Made by a program: the position numbers and the translations under genes. The notes under the pieces were generated by a model. The model was not told the DNA's origin, did no database searches, and worked only from the letters and a program-made list of their open reading frames with translations. A DNA stretch of 64,000 bases. Source: Annona cherimola. Taxonomy: Eukaryota > Streptophyta > Magnoliopsida > Magnoliales > Annonaceae. Position 1 is the first letter of the stretch. Each line of letters begins with the position of its first letter. Where the stretch lies: positions 57,589,174-57,653,173 of the forward strand of contig CM059975.1 in NCBI GenBank assembly GCA_030490835.1, given 5' to 3'. Positions 34,824 through 46,700 of this stretch are shown here, piece after piece.

Positions 34824-36513
34824 TGTTGGAAACATGTGGAAAATAAGCCAAGTCTATGTTTTGATGATTAACAAATCAATTTGAGTAAGTTTTGGTTACT
34901 AACATATTTGTGGAAATGAATTAAGGTTATAAATTTGAAGATTATAAAACATGGAAAGTCAAGTCGATTTCTAAGTCGACTCAGGCTTCGACTTAGGCCA
35001 AGTCGACTCAAGAAGCGACTTCGAGACGTCATTCCCTTCCAGAGTTGAAATCGAGAACGAGAACTGCCGAAGTCGCATCCCAAGTCGAATCCACTTGCAA
35101 CTTGAGGTGAAGTCGCAGAGAAAGTCAACTCCAGTCGCGACTTGGAGGCGTCATTTCTATCTAGAGTTGAAACCGAGAACAAGGGCTGCCGAAGTCGCAT
35201 CCCAAGTCGACTCCGCATGCGACTTGGGTGAAGTCGCAGATCAAGTCGACTCCAACTTCGACTTCAATACGGAAACATGCAGATCAAGATAACTCAATGA
35301 TAGATTCAAGAGATTCAAAAGAAAATGAAGATCAAATGAGGATCAAGTGAAGACCAAAGCAAAGCTGCATATTTCTCATAAAGAATCTAGATTATGCATT
35401 TGGACCTCTCTTATGCATTCTAATACTCAAAGACACAAGACTCAAGACATGGAGTAAAATGTGCTTTAAGATAGAAGAATTAAAGAATCTTAAGTATAAT
35501 CAAAGGAAGAACAACCAAACATGAAGAGATTTAAGCAAGCAAGGCATTCCAAGGATTTCAAGTTCATCAAGCAAGCTGCCGAGGTGAAGTCGACTCCACC
35601 TGCGACTTGGGTCAAGTCGAGGACCAAGTCGACCCAGACTGGAACTTGAAGTTGTTGCGAACAGGCGAAGTCGCACCCGAAGTCGACTCCATCTGCGACT
35701 TGGGCGAAGTTGCACCCGAAGTCGACTCCACCTGCGACTTGGGTCACAACGGTCAGAAAATTTTCGAACGTTGGCGCATTAAATGCGCGCCACCTACTTC
35801 CAAACGTTCGGATTCCCTCCACAATTATAAAAGGCACTCAATATGAACGAGGAGGGTAGCTGAGAATCATTGAATGTGTATAACTCCTATCTTCAAGAGC
35901 ATTAAGTGATCAAGCCATCATAAAGAAGAAGAACTCCGAGTTCAAACTGGCAAGAGCTTCTTATTGAATCATCAACACTGTTGTACAAGTTCTTCTCTGC
36001 GTCAAAACTGCCTCTACACAACAATAACGTGTAGAAACTTTCTTTTATTCTTATTGTTGTATTGAACTTGTTTTAGCTTGGGTAGCTAAGAATAAGTATA
36101 AGCAAAGTAGTGTGTGATTGGAGTGGAACTCGTCACCTACTTGTGTTGTGTATTGTTTATGCCCCCTAGAGCTAGAATCTAGAAGAGAGCGGAGGCTCTG
36201 GTTGTATATGCCCCCTAGAGCTAGAATCTAGAAGAGAGTGGAGACTCTAGTTGTATTCGCGGAATACATAGTGGAACCCAAGTCACACGGGGTGTGATCT
36301 TGGAAGAGTGGAGTAGGGAGGTTGCCCGAACCACTATAAAATCTTGTGTGTTCATTTTTATTTCTGCTCTCTACACTATATTGCTTTCCACTTTGTTTCT
36401 TCATAAAGGGGACTAGATTAATCTGGGGTAAAGTTTCTGTTTAAGTTGAAAATTTTTAAATACCCAATTCACCCCTCCCCTCTTGGGTAATTGCCATTAA
36501 CTCGGGACCAACA
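34824..36513 (+). repeat. 3' LTR of the Sirevirus-like Copia element
   Basis: Same termini as the 5' LTR. It has eight GTCGAC palindromes: two sites are lost by CpG-type changes (GTCGAA, GTCAAC) and one extra repeat unit is present near 35690-35740. The 49-bp unit is present twice instead of three times. TATAAAAG at 35826-35833. Confidence 0.9.
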
Positions 36514-37083
36514 AATTGATCTTTTAATTAAAAGATAATTTGAAATACAATGAAAGTAATGAATTTACATATAACAATCAAGGTAAGAAAAATAAATAAT
36601 ATTAAATTAAATCATTATCTAAAGTTTAATAAAAGTGAAACTTATATATTTCTTAGTTAATTAATATATGTGCAATAAGTTTAAAGAGCTGATATATTTA
36701 TATTATTTGCAAATAAAGTTAATTTAGATGTAATATATTCAATTTTTATGAACAAATTATAACATTTAAGTCTTAGAATAATTTTTTATAGTTTAATTAG
36801 GTTATGATTATATGGAATAACTTTTATCACAATTATAGTTGAAATACTTGATACATAAATAAATATAATTATTTTAATAAAATAGAGAGAATTGCGGGTT
36901 CGAACCAGATCAGGTTTTGGTACCTAGTTAATGTAAACCCGGTATTGATTTTGGATTTTCTTGGGTCGGGTTGAAACTGGGTTTAATTTGTAAAAACTTT
37001 CAAAAACAAAACACAACTTTGGTTTTGAAATCGGGCCGGGTCGAGTAGGTTAAGACAGACCCGGTACTAAATTGCACCCCCTA
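36514..37083. mobile_element. Right arm of hAT-like copy 1
   Basis: AT-rich sequence followed from about 36893 by CGGGTT, CGGGTCGGG and ACCCGG words, ending in the inverted terminus ATTGCACCCCCTA at 37083. The arm composition mirrors 16176-16442. No reading frame of note. Confidence 0.6.
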
Positions 37084-38889
37084 AAAATGATTTGTAGTTG
37101 TAGATCAATAGATAGGCATCGACTTCAATGTGTGATTGTCGAAGAATTTTTGTAATGGATTTCATTACTATACTTTGATTTCATTGATGCCATTTGACCT
37201 TTATAGAGAAGACAACTAGAATTTCATTAATTGTAACATTCAATTGCCAAAGAATCCCTGAAAACAATTTATAAAGCAAGGTGTTGATTTGAGTGTAGGT
37301 TTCTAATTTTTAATGAGATGTAAATTTAGTGGTTGTTGGAGAAAGTAGAGAACAGAAGTGTTTGGTGGGTTCTCTATTCTCTAGCTAGAGAATATGCAAC
37401 ATTGCTACTAGGTTGACGACGTGGAGGGTAGTTTAGGAATACAAAAAAATTAATGTGTAAAAGGATCAATTACCAAACTTAACTAAAGGAGTATAATCGT
37501 ATGGTCCAATTTGATGTTAAATATTATGGTATGAGAGGAATTACTACAAAGTCGTGGGTATATTAGAAAACTAAGAATAAAAGCTATGTGAGGAAATTTT
37601 TTTATTTCTTTATAAATATGTATGAGCAAATTATTTTTACACATGAAATTCTAGGCATGTTTGTTTCACGGGGAATGGAAGAGAGTAGAATGGTAATGGA
37701 ATAGTGCATTTACGACTTCCCCCTCACTATTGTCCCTTGTGTTTAGCATGGTGTAAAAGAAAATAGGGATGAAGTCCTCGTTTCGACATGATGCCACTAG
37801 CATCTCATAGATGGCTTGGTCCATCATGATTTTCATCTTGTGGAAAATGGAGAAGAGAGATGAAAGTAGGAGAGATCCATTTGGGGGAGATCACTCTTGC
37901 CCCAGCAAAGCCGAAGAGGAAATTTTAATGCCACATCCCTCTTCCCTATCGACAATCGCTAAAGAAAATATCTTACTATAAAGAGCGGTAGCTCGATGTG
38001 CACAGAGGAGATGGAGTCGACCACAACCACTATTGAAGAAGGAAAGTAACAAGCCTTGATAGGGACATAGACCAATGGCATCTAACAACAGTGTTACCTC
38101 TTTGTTAAAGAAGCTTCCACTAGTGTTAAAATCCAAGGGCAAGAAGTCTTGCATGATATGTCCTTCCATGCCTTAATGTCTACCATGTCCCATTTCCTTC
38201 GTGGCTTACATTTTTTCAAAAAATTTCTTCATGCCCAAAAATTAGTTTCCTTTGATCACCTGCTTCCTATCTCTTGCTTGTGCAATTTCCAAGACTATAT
38301 TAGGATAGGGTATAAAATCTAGCTTGTGATCACTTGCTTTCTTTTGGAAATATGAATACGATTGCACAGTCTAAATCTATTGTGTATGCAATTATAGTTG
38401 AACATTTCTTTTGTGCTCATATCCTTGACAATTATTCCTGCTATCTTCGATATTTCAATTTTATCATAGATTGGATTTGGCCCCGCGGATTATACATTGC
38501 TAAGCTTATAATGACATATGCATTTTAGCCACCTCATGTTTATCCACATGAATACTTAAGCGTCTTAGAGAAAGCACAAATTAAAAATGATTGCAGAAAG
38601 GTCTTCATTATAGACAGTCCTTATTGAAAAGCCCATAGATAAAATGGTCCAGAAGTAAGACCAAGCATCACATATTAGGATAAGATCATAGGCCACATGC
38701 ATAAGGCCTCAAAAGCCATAATCATATATTATGTCAGAAAAACCATAGTTGTATATGTTAATCTATATTCGCACATTGCAAAATTATTAGCGCTGTCCCT
38801 AGAAGGATCCGAGAATGCATCCTACCATACTCGACAAATTGGATTTAGACCATCTAATGCCACAAATCGAACAACATCAACGAAATATT
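37084..38889. other. Unassigned spacer
   Basis: No gene or complete element recognised. An open frame at 37891-38169 (minus) has no family resemblance I can support. A word resembling a MITE end (GGCATGTTTGTTTCACGGGG) occurs near 37651. Confidence 0.5.
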
Positions 38890-38975
38890 GAATATGGCTT
38901 TGTTGTGTTGGCTGTGGCTGTAGATGAGGAAGAGAAAAAAATGAGAGATGATTTTCAAAATGCAATTGTGAGATG

Positions 38976-40426
38976 TAGGGGTGCAACTCGGGCTCATGAA
39001 ACTCGGGTTCACCTCAACCCTAACCCTAACCCTATTTGTAAAACTTCAACCCTAACCCTAACCCTAACCCTATTTGTAAATCTCAACCCTAACCCTATTT
39101 TCGAAATTCGGGCTCGGGTTGAGTTTCGCCTATTAATATGTCTTTGTTACTCATCCTATGTATATAGTTTTTATCACAAACCTATTGTATAAAAAAGTTT
39201 AAAAAACAATTTATTACACGAAAGCAAGAAAAATTCAAATACCGCTTAAGAGTAGAAAAAAGAAACCTGTTTTGAGTCTTCTCTTTGCATCAAGTAGAAT
39301 AATTGTTGTATTTTGGTGATTGTAAAAGTACAACCACGTTCCATTCTGCAATTTAATGCCAATATCACAGCAATATACATTAATATTATCATCCAATTGT
39401 AAGATAAATTTTATCATATCAATAAAATAAAATCATCCAAAAAAGCACAAAATATCAAATCCAATAAGATCATATTAATTCAAGCATCAAACTCTAAATC
39501 ACAATATCCAAGTTAACCCCAAGTCATGGAAATAAAAATTGTGATCAGCAGTTGCTATTGCCCGCAGCATATATAATAATAAAAAAGTGGAAACTACCTA
39601 AACAAGAAGAAAAGAGAAAATGGCGTCCATACTTGAATAAAAAATCGAATGGCTTGAAAGTTTGTTGCAAACTTGAAAAATTTTTCAACACGGACTGCTG
39701 ATGGGGAAAATTTTTCATCGCTGGTCGGAAATCGCATGGCGGCACAGGGAGCAGACTCGTCGTCGATCGCGCGGGCTGGTCGGAGAAGGGGACGAAGCTC
39801 GAAGCAGGTCATTGAATCGTCGTCTCGTCAACACAATGACACTGCACAATCAGTCGACTATCGTCCCGTCGTCGACAGGGAAGACGATCGATCGTCGATC
39901 GCGTGGGCTGGTCGGAGCAGGGGATGAGGCTCGGAGCAACTTGGAGCAGGTCGGAGCAGTCGACGACGGGCAGAAGCAGACGACACCGAAGAAGACGAAC
40001 TGAGCTGAGTGACTGAGTCATCGTCTTGTCGACACTGAGCACTCGGTCGTCCCCTCGTCGACAGGGAAGACGATCGGCAGCTATGTGCGGGCGCGCGGGC
40101 AAGACACAGGAGCAGGATTGCCGGCGAGCGAATTGCTGGAGCTCGAAGCCTGAAATTGGGGGGAAATCCGAATTTAGAGGTTAGGGCACCGGAAAAATCC
40201 CTTTTATAAGGGGTATTGAAATCGGGTTCGGGTTGAGCGGGTTAGGGTTCTTATCAACCCGAAACCGAACCGATTTCAAATCGGGCTTGGGTTCAACCCG
40301 AAAAATCGGGTTTGGGTTCAACCCGAAAAATCGGGTTCGGGTTGATAAATAGCCAGTTCTGGCACTGCTAAATTTCGAGTTCGGCGGGCCGGGTTCGGGT
40401 TGAACCCGGCCCAAGTTGCACCCCTA
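38976..40426. mobile_element. hAT-like non-autonomous transposon, copy 2 (1451 bp)
   Basis: The termini TAGGGGTGCAACTCGGG (38976) and AAGTTGCACCCCTA (ends 40426) are inverted repeats. The 8-mer GTGAGATG occurs immediately before (38968-38975) and after (40427-40434), a perfect hAT-size target duplication. Subterminal regions are full of CGGGTT/AACCC words and CCCTAA runs (39017-39098). The interior 39720-40140 is GC-rich with two diverged copies of a block starting CGATCGCGCGGGCTGGTCGG. No transposase is visible, so it would need a helper. Confidence 0.9.
39017..39098. repeat. Telomere-like CCCTAA runs inside the hAT left arm
   Basis: Three runs of two to four CCCTAA units, each followed by CCTATTT. 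The unit is CCCTAA, not the plant telomere unit CCCTAAA. Expansion of the arm's AACCC words is more likely than a telomeric origin. Confidence 0.8.
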
Positions 40427-41040
40427 GTGAGATGCAACACGAGTTATTTACTACATCAATGATTCGATGGCACATACTTATTGCATAAGCCAACTCTGCA
40501 TGAGTATGTTTGCTTTTGAGCAACTCTATGAGAAGTTGACAAACAATACAAACCTCGACTACATCAAATTCCTCACCATGGAAGACCAAATGGTCATGCT
40601 ACAACACTCCCTAGTGCATGATATGAGAAATTATAACACTGACACATACTTTTGCAAAGCTGACGAGACCATTCATCGCCATTTTCATTGATGCTTGAAT
40701 GTTGTTATGCAATTACATGAACTATGCTTTGAGAAGCTATCCAATCAAACCCATGCATCTATTACTTTAAACCCGCAACTAACTCCATATTTTGATATAA
40801 ATGAGCAACAAAGTCTATTCTTCATGTTTTACAACAATTTGAATAATTTATAGATAGTGACACTTTGATATATGTTGGAAGAGATGTATAGGTGCAATTG
40901 ATGAAACACATATTCCGATAGTCCTCCATTGAGTTATTTGAGTATCTTTCGAAATAGGCGTACCAAACTAACATAAAACATCTCAGCGGTCTGTGATTTT
41001 GACATGCACTTGACATACATGTTCGATTTTGGACATACAT

Positions 41041-41846
41041 ACATAAAAATTATATATACGCTATCATAAATAACGGCCCAAATTATAAAGTGACCTTATA
41101 AGGTTTATGAGCTAAATCATCTAATAGAGTATGAGTCTCCTATGTGTAGAAACCCTATTGCCTAATTTATAATTTATATTTTTATGATGGTTTAAATAAA
41201 AATAAGAAAGATATGTGCTATATATAAACAGTTGCAGTCCTCCAGGTTATGAATTTTTAGGGTTTCTTTTCTAATATCCCATCATGGGAAAAGAGAAAGT
41301 TGTCTTCTACAGAGAACCGTAGGACACTAACTTGGAAAGTCAGAAACCTCCGAATTCGAGAACAACTGCTCCTATGGATTCAAGTATGTTTTCGCTTATA
41401 ATTTATTTTTCTTAGTGATTTAATATGGAGGATCTTGGGATGATTATTGTTTTAATCAATGAAGTTTCCAAATAATACATACTAGACAAATGAGGAAGTG
41501 CACATGGTGCATGAGTTATGCAAGTGGCATTAGATCACACTTTGAATCCTTCAAAGTTTCATTGGGTGACCGGATCTCTAAATTGATTTTGCAATCAATA
41601 GTATACGCGTGCTTAACTAGTAACATGGAAATTGTGAATCACTTTATCCAAGTTGTTTCGGATTTTGGTTGCGCACATTGTCAAGTAGGACAAGTATGAC
41701 TATGTTTATGTGGTGTACTTCACAAACTTTGTAGCTTTTATTGGAATGAGTTGTTTATGGCATATGTTGAAAAAGGTATTTTATATGGGTTTGGAATGAT
41801 TTTGCTTGTTTTGGAATGGTGCCATTGAGCATTGCCTTGTCACTGC
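41041..41846. other. Unassigned spacer
   Basis: Sequence after the Harbinger remnant. It may include the element's other, non-transposase region, but I recognise no motif. Confidence 0.4.
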
Positions 41847-42024
41847 CACTGTTTTGAAAACCGGACTGAACCGGGCGGTGGGACCGTGAACCGGTCATGT
41901 CCCGGTTCGTTGCTTTTTCCGTTCCGACCACGGTTCGACTGTCGGTTCGATCCGGTTGAACCAGAAAAACCGGGGTACCGGTCACAAAACCGGTTCAGCG
42001 ACCGGTCCGGTTTTAAAAACATCG
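41847..42024. mobile_element. hAT-type MITE, 178 bp
   Basis: The left end is CACTGTTTTGAAAACCGGAC. The right end, reverse-complemented, is CGATGTTTTTAAAACCGGAC. The 8-mer GTCACTGC flanks both sides (41839-41846, 42025-42032) perfectly. The body is GC-rich with repeated CCGGTT words that can fold back. Non-coding. Confidence 0.85.
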
Positions 42025-42032
42025 GTCACTGC

Positions 42033-43645
42033 AAAATGTTAAACACAATAACAATCTCTTTATGCTTAGTCGTGGCAGAAATGTGGTGTATTTGCACTTT
42101 TATCTTTTTATTTGACAATGCATTTGTATTTTTGAACAGGCGTGATATATTGTTGGAATGCGTGATACGGTGGTTCCTTGACGGTCAATATAGTTGCAAG
42201 TGTTTTCTGTATCAGTGGTGGGATCTATCACTTCATTCTATTGTGCGGAACCAACCAAAACATTCCATTTTCCTCTAAATAAACACACTCTTTATATTTT
42301 TAATTTAAAGATAAAAAGTGTATGAAGAATATTCATTTTTTATTTTTGAATTCAAAAAATATATTAAAACTCTAAATCGTAAACTTTGGTTGTGAAAAAG
42401 ATCTAACTAGGGTTCGTATATCCATAAATTTATTTTTGGAATTATTATTCACATTCTAAATATACTCTGTTCACAAATCAACCCATGCTTGAGGTTATCT
42501 TGACTCTTGTGTCCATTAAAGGTCTTAAAAGTCCTATTGCTAACCCTTTTTATTTCCTTTCGCCTTTGTTCTTAACGCACATGATTAGCTTATCGATCAT
42601 TTATGTTTAATGCTAGTCGACGCTTACTAATGTTGCTAATCGAAGCACCGCAGAATTTGAATATATTCGTTTGGAAGAAAAAAATAGAGGAAAACTTTTA
42701 ATGAAAAACTTGTGAAATATACAGGGTGATAAAGTTATATAGTAGTGGTAATAATTAGAAAAATGAGGAAAATTTTTCAAATGGATAGAGTAGCTGTATA
42801 AGACGTGAAAAAGTAAGGAGAAAAGTGGAGAATTTTTTTTTAAAATTAAGATGATTCTTATGTTTGAAATAAAATAATAAATAAAAAGGAAGAATTAAAT
42901 TTCATGTTATGATAAAGATGTCCTATGGAGTAGCACTCAATGGATATTTTATTGGTGTTGATATTATGGAGCCATGATTAAAGCTTCTGTTTTGGAATTA
43001 AAAGGATTTTCTGTTAGCTGATATAATATTATAAATTTATTTTTTGATTGTTCAATTCTGGAATCATATTTTATAATATCTTATTTTCACCATTTATATT
43101 TTACAGATCAAATCTATGAGAATCTTTACAAATTTCCTTACAAAGTAACTACATAAATCTATTACAAATTTTTTTTGTTTACTATATCAAGGATGACAAA
43201 AAGCTCCTAATATCGGTAAATCGCTGCTGGGAGACTATTGCTCTCGTACCATGAGGTTTGAGAAGAGTAGAACTCCTACGGGGGTTGGCAAGCGGCACCT
43301 AGGCCCATTGGTTAATATTATAAATTTATTAAAGACTAATGTTTCAAAGTTTGCTCAGATTTACTGATTTTTTAATTTTTCATAAATATGTGAGTCCAAG
43401 AAGAATATTTTTACATATGAAAAAATTAAGCGTACAAAAATGTTTATTTTTATTTTTGGAATTCAAAAATAAATTAAAAATTTTAAAAATGCAAAATTTG
43501 GCCCTGAAATTCTTATATCCGTGAAAAAGCAAGAATGTAAGTCCCCGGATGAGTTGGTTGTTAATATCACAGTGCATGGGTGATCCACCGTAATTTTGAT
43601 GAAGCGGTGATGATAATTGATAACCTGCTAAAAATACACTAGAAA
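42033..43645. other. Upstream spacer of the PPR gene, with dispersed repeat copy B
   Basis: Mostly AT-rich. 42690-43010 is homologous to 12420-12860 (shared AATTAAGATGATTCTTATG and GTTGATATTATGGAGCCATGA-like text). No gene recognised. Confidence 0.5.
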
Positions 43646-43663
43646 TCTCTCTCTCTCTCTCTC
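43646..43663 (+). repeat. (CT)n microsatellite in the PPR gene leader
   Basis: An uninterrupted CT run 80 bp before the start codon. Pyrimidine patches are common near plant transcription starts, so this may mark the promoter or 5' UTR. Confidence 0.7.
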
Positions 43664-43742
43664 ACAGAATCCAAAAAAGGACTGCTTTGGCGAATGGTAT
43701 GCTGCTGCAGATACCGCTGAAGAACGAAAGCAGGCAGGAAGC

Positions 43743-46700
43743 ATGGGCGCCATGTTCTTCGCTTCTTCTTCTGTTTCAACAATCCCTCCATACCATCATC
43801 CCCAACTCCAATCAACATCAAGGAAATCCATTTCTCTTCCCAATTCAGACGGCAATGGCCGCCGCCGCCACCGCCGCCGCGGCAGCAGCTTCAGTAAGGA
43901 AAACGACAGCGAAAGAGAGGCGATGGAGAGGAAGGAGGAGGTGAACAGGAAAATTGCGTCGAAGAAGGCCATCTCTATCATACTGAGGAGAGAAGCTACG
44001 AAGGCTGTGATGGAAAAGAAGGGCGGCCCAAACAATTCCAAGAAACTGCTTCCTCGCACTGTTCTCGAAGCTCTCCACGATCGCATTACTGCTCTCCGTT
44101 GGGAATCTGCTCTCAAGGTCCCCTCACCTTCTCTCTCTCTCGTCCGGGCTATTATCCCGATGGAGAAGATGCTTGGATAGATAGAGTAACAAGGATACGA
44201 TGGACTGACTTTTCTAGATTTATTGACATATTTTGGAGATTTTTTTATTAGAGACTTATTTTTGGTAATTTGCCTATAAGCAATGTCATTCTAGTCTAGA
44301 TTGCTTGTTCTACTTGAATTCTGTTTGGTAAGCTTTAAGAAGAAAAATTTCCCCCTTTTCTAATATTGATACTATTGATGTGAACTTTCCATCACCTTCG
44401 GATATGATTTTGCATCTTTTACTACAAGACTGTCCTACTTTTTCTGTTACCATACAATCACCCTGTCTATTTTATCTTTACCCTTCATCATATCACATCA
44501 TCCTTTTACATTTAAATACCTTCTCCTATAACTTTTCACATTTTTTACCTTACACGAAGCAGAATGAATTTATTTCAGTGCAACAACTCGGACGAGGAAC
44601 AGCAAATCTCCATTTTCCCTACGTAGCCTCTGGAAATCTGTAGCCAACCGGAATAAGCATACAGCTAATCTCAAATTTCATCTTGCACAGTTAATGTGTG
44701 GATTTCATTTTTCTGAGTATTGACTATCCAATTTCCTGTCAGCCTGCTCTCAGAAATCAATCATGCCTTCAGTAATGTGACACTACTGTTAGACAAAAAC
44801 TGGTGATGCCTGAAGTCTATTCTTTATCACATAGGCTTGTTTACGATTGAGATGGGATGGGATGAAATTTCTTATTCTTAAAAAATACTTTCATCCTCAA
44901 AAATAACAACTTTTACTTTTCCCCTTTCTCATATAACTTTCCCCATTTCTTGTATAACTTTCCCGATTTCCAATACATGGCAACATTTTTCCATCTCATT
45001 TCACATTCTGTTCCACATCCCATCCCATCCCAAGAGCTCCTATTACAAACAACCAAATGCACCCGCCGCACATACAGCATCTGCTGCCTGTGTCCATTCT
45101 GCAAGTTCTCCTTTTCTAGGTTTTGTGCTGTGTTCTGCTACCTGCTCGAGCATGCACCCACCTCACAACTTTACTAGGCAGACTCTTCAACTTAAGTAAT
45201 ACCGCAGTATCCTTGCACAGTCTTTGGAACAGATTATACATTCTTGTACTTCTCCTAAAGAGAGACTACTCTTTGTTGCACATGCCTGTAGCTGATTTTA
45301 GATCAATTGCCTGATGCTTATGTTAGCTTCCTTTTAGTCCAGTTGGAACAATAAACTTTTGACATGGTGAGAATGTGACTTTTATAAAATGAAAGTGAAA
45401 AGGAGTGGAGGAAGGATTCTATCTTCACCAGAAGGGCTGTGGAATGTCCTTGCTGCGTGTTTCTGTTCCAAACCATTTCTTTGCAATTTATATTACCTGA
45501 TTTTTTTTAATTTTTAATTTTTAATTTTTTTGCGTATTACCTACGTTGCTAATTTCTGATTTAATGGGGCATGTCCATATGTACCCTTTCTTTGGGATGA
45601 CAACATAAAAGCCCTTTTGATTAACTCATATTGGCAACAGCATTGTAACTTCTGCTCGGTTGGATTATATGCCAACTTGAAGATATTATTCATATTTTTT
45701 TCTCAACATGTAATTGAATTAAAATAAGGATGATGCCATTTTCACATTAAATTAAATGCATTGAATTTCTTAACCTAAACATAGCCAATCTATAAGTAGT
45801 TCAATCCAACTCCAAGCTCATCCCTTTTGATCCATATAACCAAAAACATGGAATTGAAAGGATAGGAGAAAGCAACTGAAATCTGTAGTTGTTTAAAACT
45901 TGACTGAACCCTTTAATATAGTGGCTCTGTCAACCAAATATTTGTGGGAAATTAATAGTCCAAAATAAAAGCCTAACTGATTCAGTTTCTGGTTGACAAA
46001 AAATGTTACCATAATCCTCCTTTATAAGAAAGCAGGTCAAACTAGAACCTGACTATCAGAGAGCGCCATGTTGAAATTGTACACGCATAGTATAATTGTT
46101 TTGGTGATATGAAAACTTATTTTCTGAACTTTATCTGAATTTTTAAAGGCAGCTGAATCTTTTAATGTGTACTACTATTGAAAATTTCTGTTAGTTTTGA
46201 ATAATAATGCACATGCTTTCCTCATCAGAACATTTCTATAATTTCAGGTATTTGAACTGCTTCGGGAGCAGCTCTGGTACAAGCCTAATTCTGGTATATA
46301 CATCAAGCTTATTGTTATGCTTGGCAAATGCAAGCAACCAGAAAAAGCACACTGCGTATTCCAAGCTATGGTTGACGAAGGTTGCATTATAAATCAAGAG
46401 TCCTATACCGCCCTAGTTTCTGCCTATAGCAGGAGTGGCCTCTTTGACAAAGCATTCTCTCTCCTTGATAAGATGAAGCGAATGGCTGGCTGTCAGCCTG
46501 ATGTATTCACTTACACCATTCTCCTGAAATCCTGCTTGCAGGTGTTTGATTTTGATAAAGTCCAGTTTCTTCTTTCTGACATGGACAGCTGGGGAATCAA
46601 GCCGAACACCATCACATACAACACCCTAATTGATGCATATGGCAAAGCAGGCAGGTATGCACCGCTTGACGATGCATTTCATTCTTCTAATCATTACTTG

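Larger units (their letters stand above)
27836..36513 (+). mobile_element. Copia retrotransposon, Sirevirus (SIRE/Maximus)-like, near-complete
   Basis: Two highly similar direct LTRs (27836-29559, 1724 bp; 34824-36513, 1690 bp) bound a primer-binding site, gag-pol and a polypurine tract. Domain order is gag, protease, integrase, RT, RNase H, which defines Copia. RT sequence and multiple polypurine tracts point to the Sirevirus lineage. The flanks are ACTTG (27831-27835) and AATTG (36514-36518), only 4 of 5 matching. The left flank is gypsy pol while the right flank is not gypsy. The coding region holds at least five stops and two frame changes, so it is inactive, but the LTR similarity suggests a fairly recent insertion. 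Confidence 0.9.
16176..37083. mobile_element. hAT-like transposon copy 1, split by nested insertions
   Basis: The left terminus is TAGGGGTGCAACTCGGG at 16176. The right terminus is ATTGCACCCCCTA, ending at 37083; it is the inverted repeat with one extra C. Flanking 8-mers AAGATGAG (16168-16175) and AAAATGAT (37084-37091) agree at 6 of 8 positions, consistent with a decayed hAT target duplication. Element-derived sequence is only 16176-16442 and about 36514-37083; the rest is inserted retrotransposons. Both arms carry CGGGTT/AACCCG words next to the termini. No transposase is visible. Two further copies of the left terminus (38976, 57458) support the family definition. Confidence 0.6.
38890..41040 (+). 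pseudogene. PIF/Harbinger transposase remnant, split by a hAT element
   Basis: Plus-strand pieces match the plant HARBI1-like nuclease. 40467-40691 gives MFAFEQLYEKLTNNTNL, FLTMEDQMVMLQHSLVHD and ETIHRHFH, equivalent to the conserved N-terminal segment. 40887-41030 gives CIGAIDETHIPIV, with the first catalytic Asp, then FRNRRTKLT and NISAVCDFDMHLTYM. The upstream part (to MRDDFQNAIVRC, 38975) is separated by the hAT insertion at 38976-40426, whose 8-bp duplication lies in the coding text. Stops interrupt the frame, and the third acidic residue and C terminus were not found. DDE transposase family by motif; dead. Confidence 0.7.

Noticed and set aside
37891..38169. 92-codon minus open frame as a host gene
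   Set aside because: No recognisable domain, no flanking gene structure, in repeat-derived DNA.
39017..39098. Interstitial telomere repeat
   Set aside because: The unit is CCCTAA, not the plant CCCTAAA, and it merges with AACCC words that fill the transposon arm.
43687..43944. Alternative upstream start in the PPR leader (frame at 43687)
   Set aside because: A different frame from exon 2 and lacks the conserved KKAISIILRRE segment.
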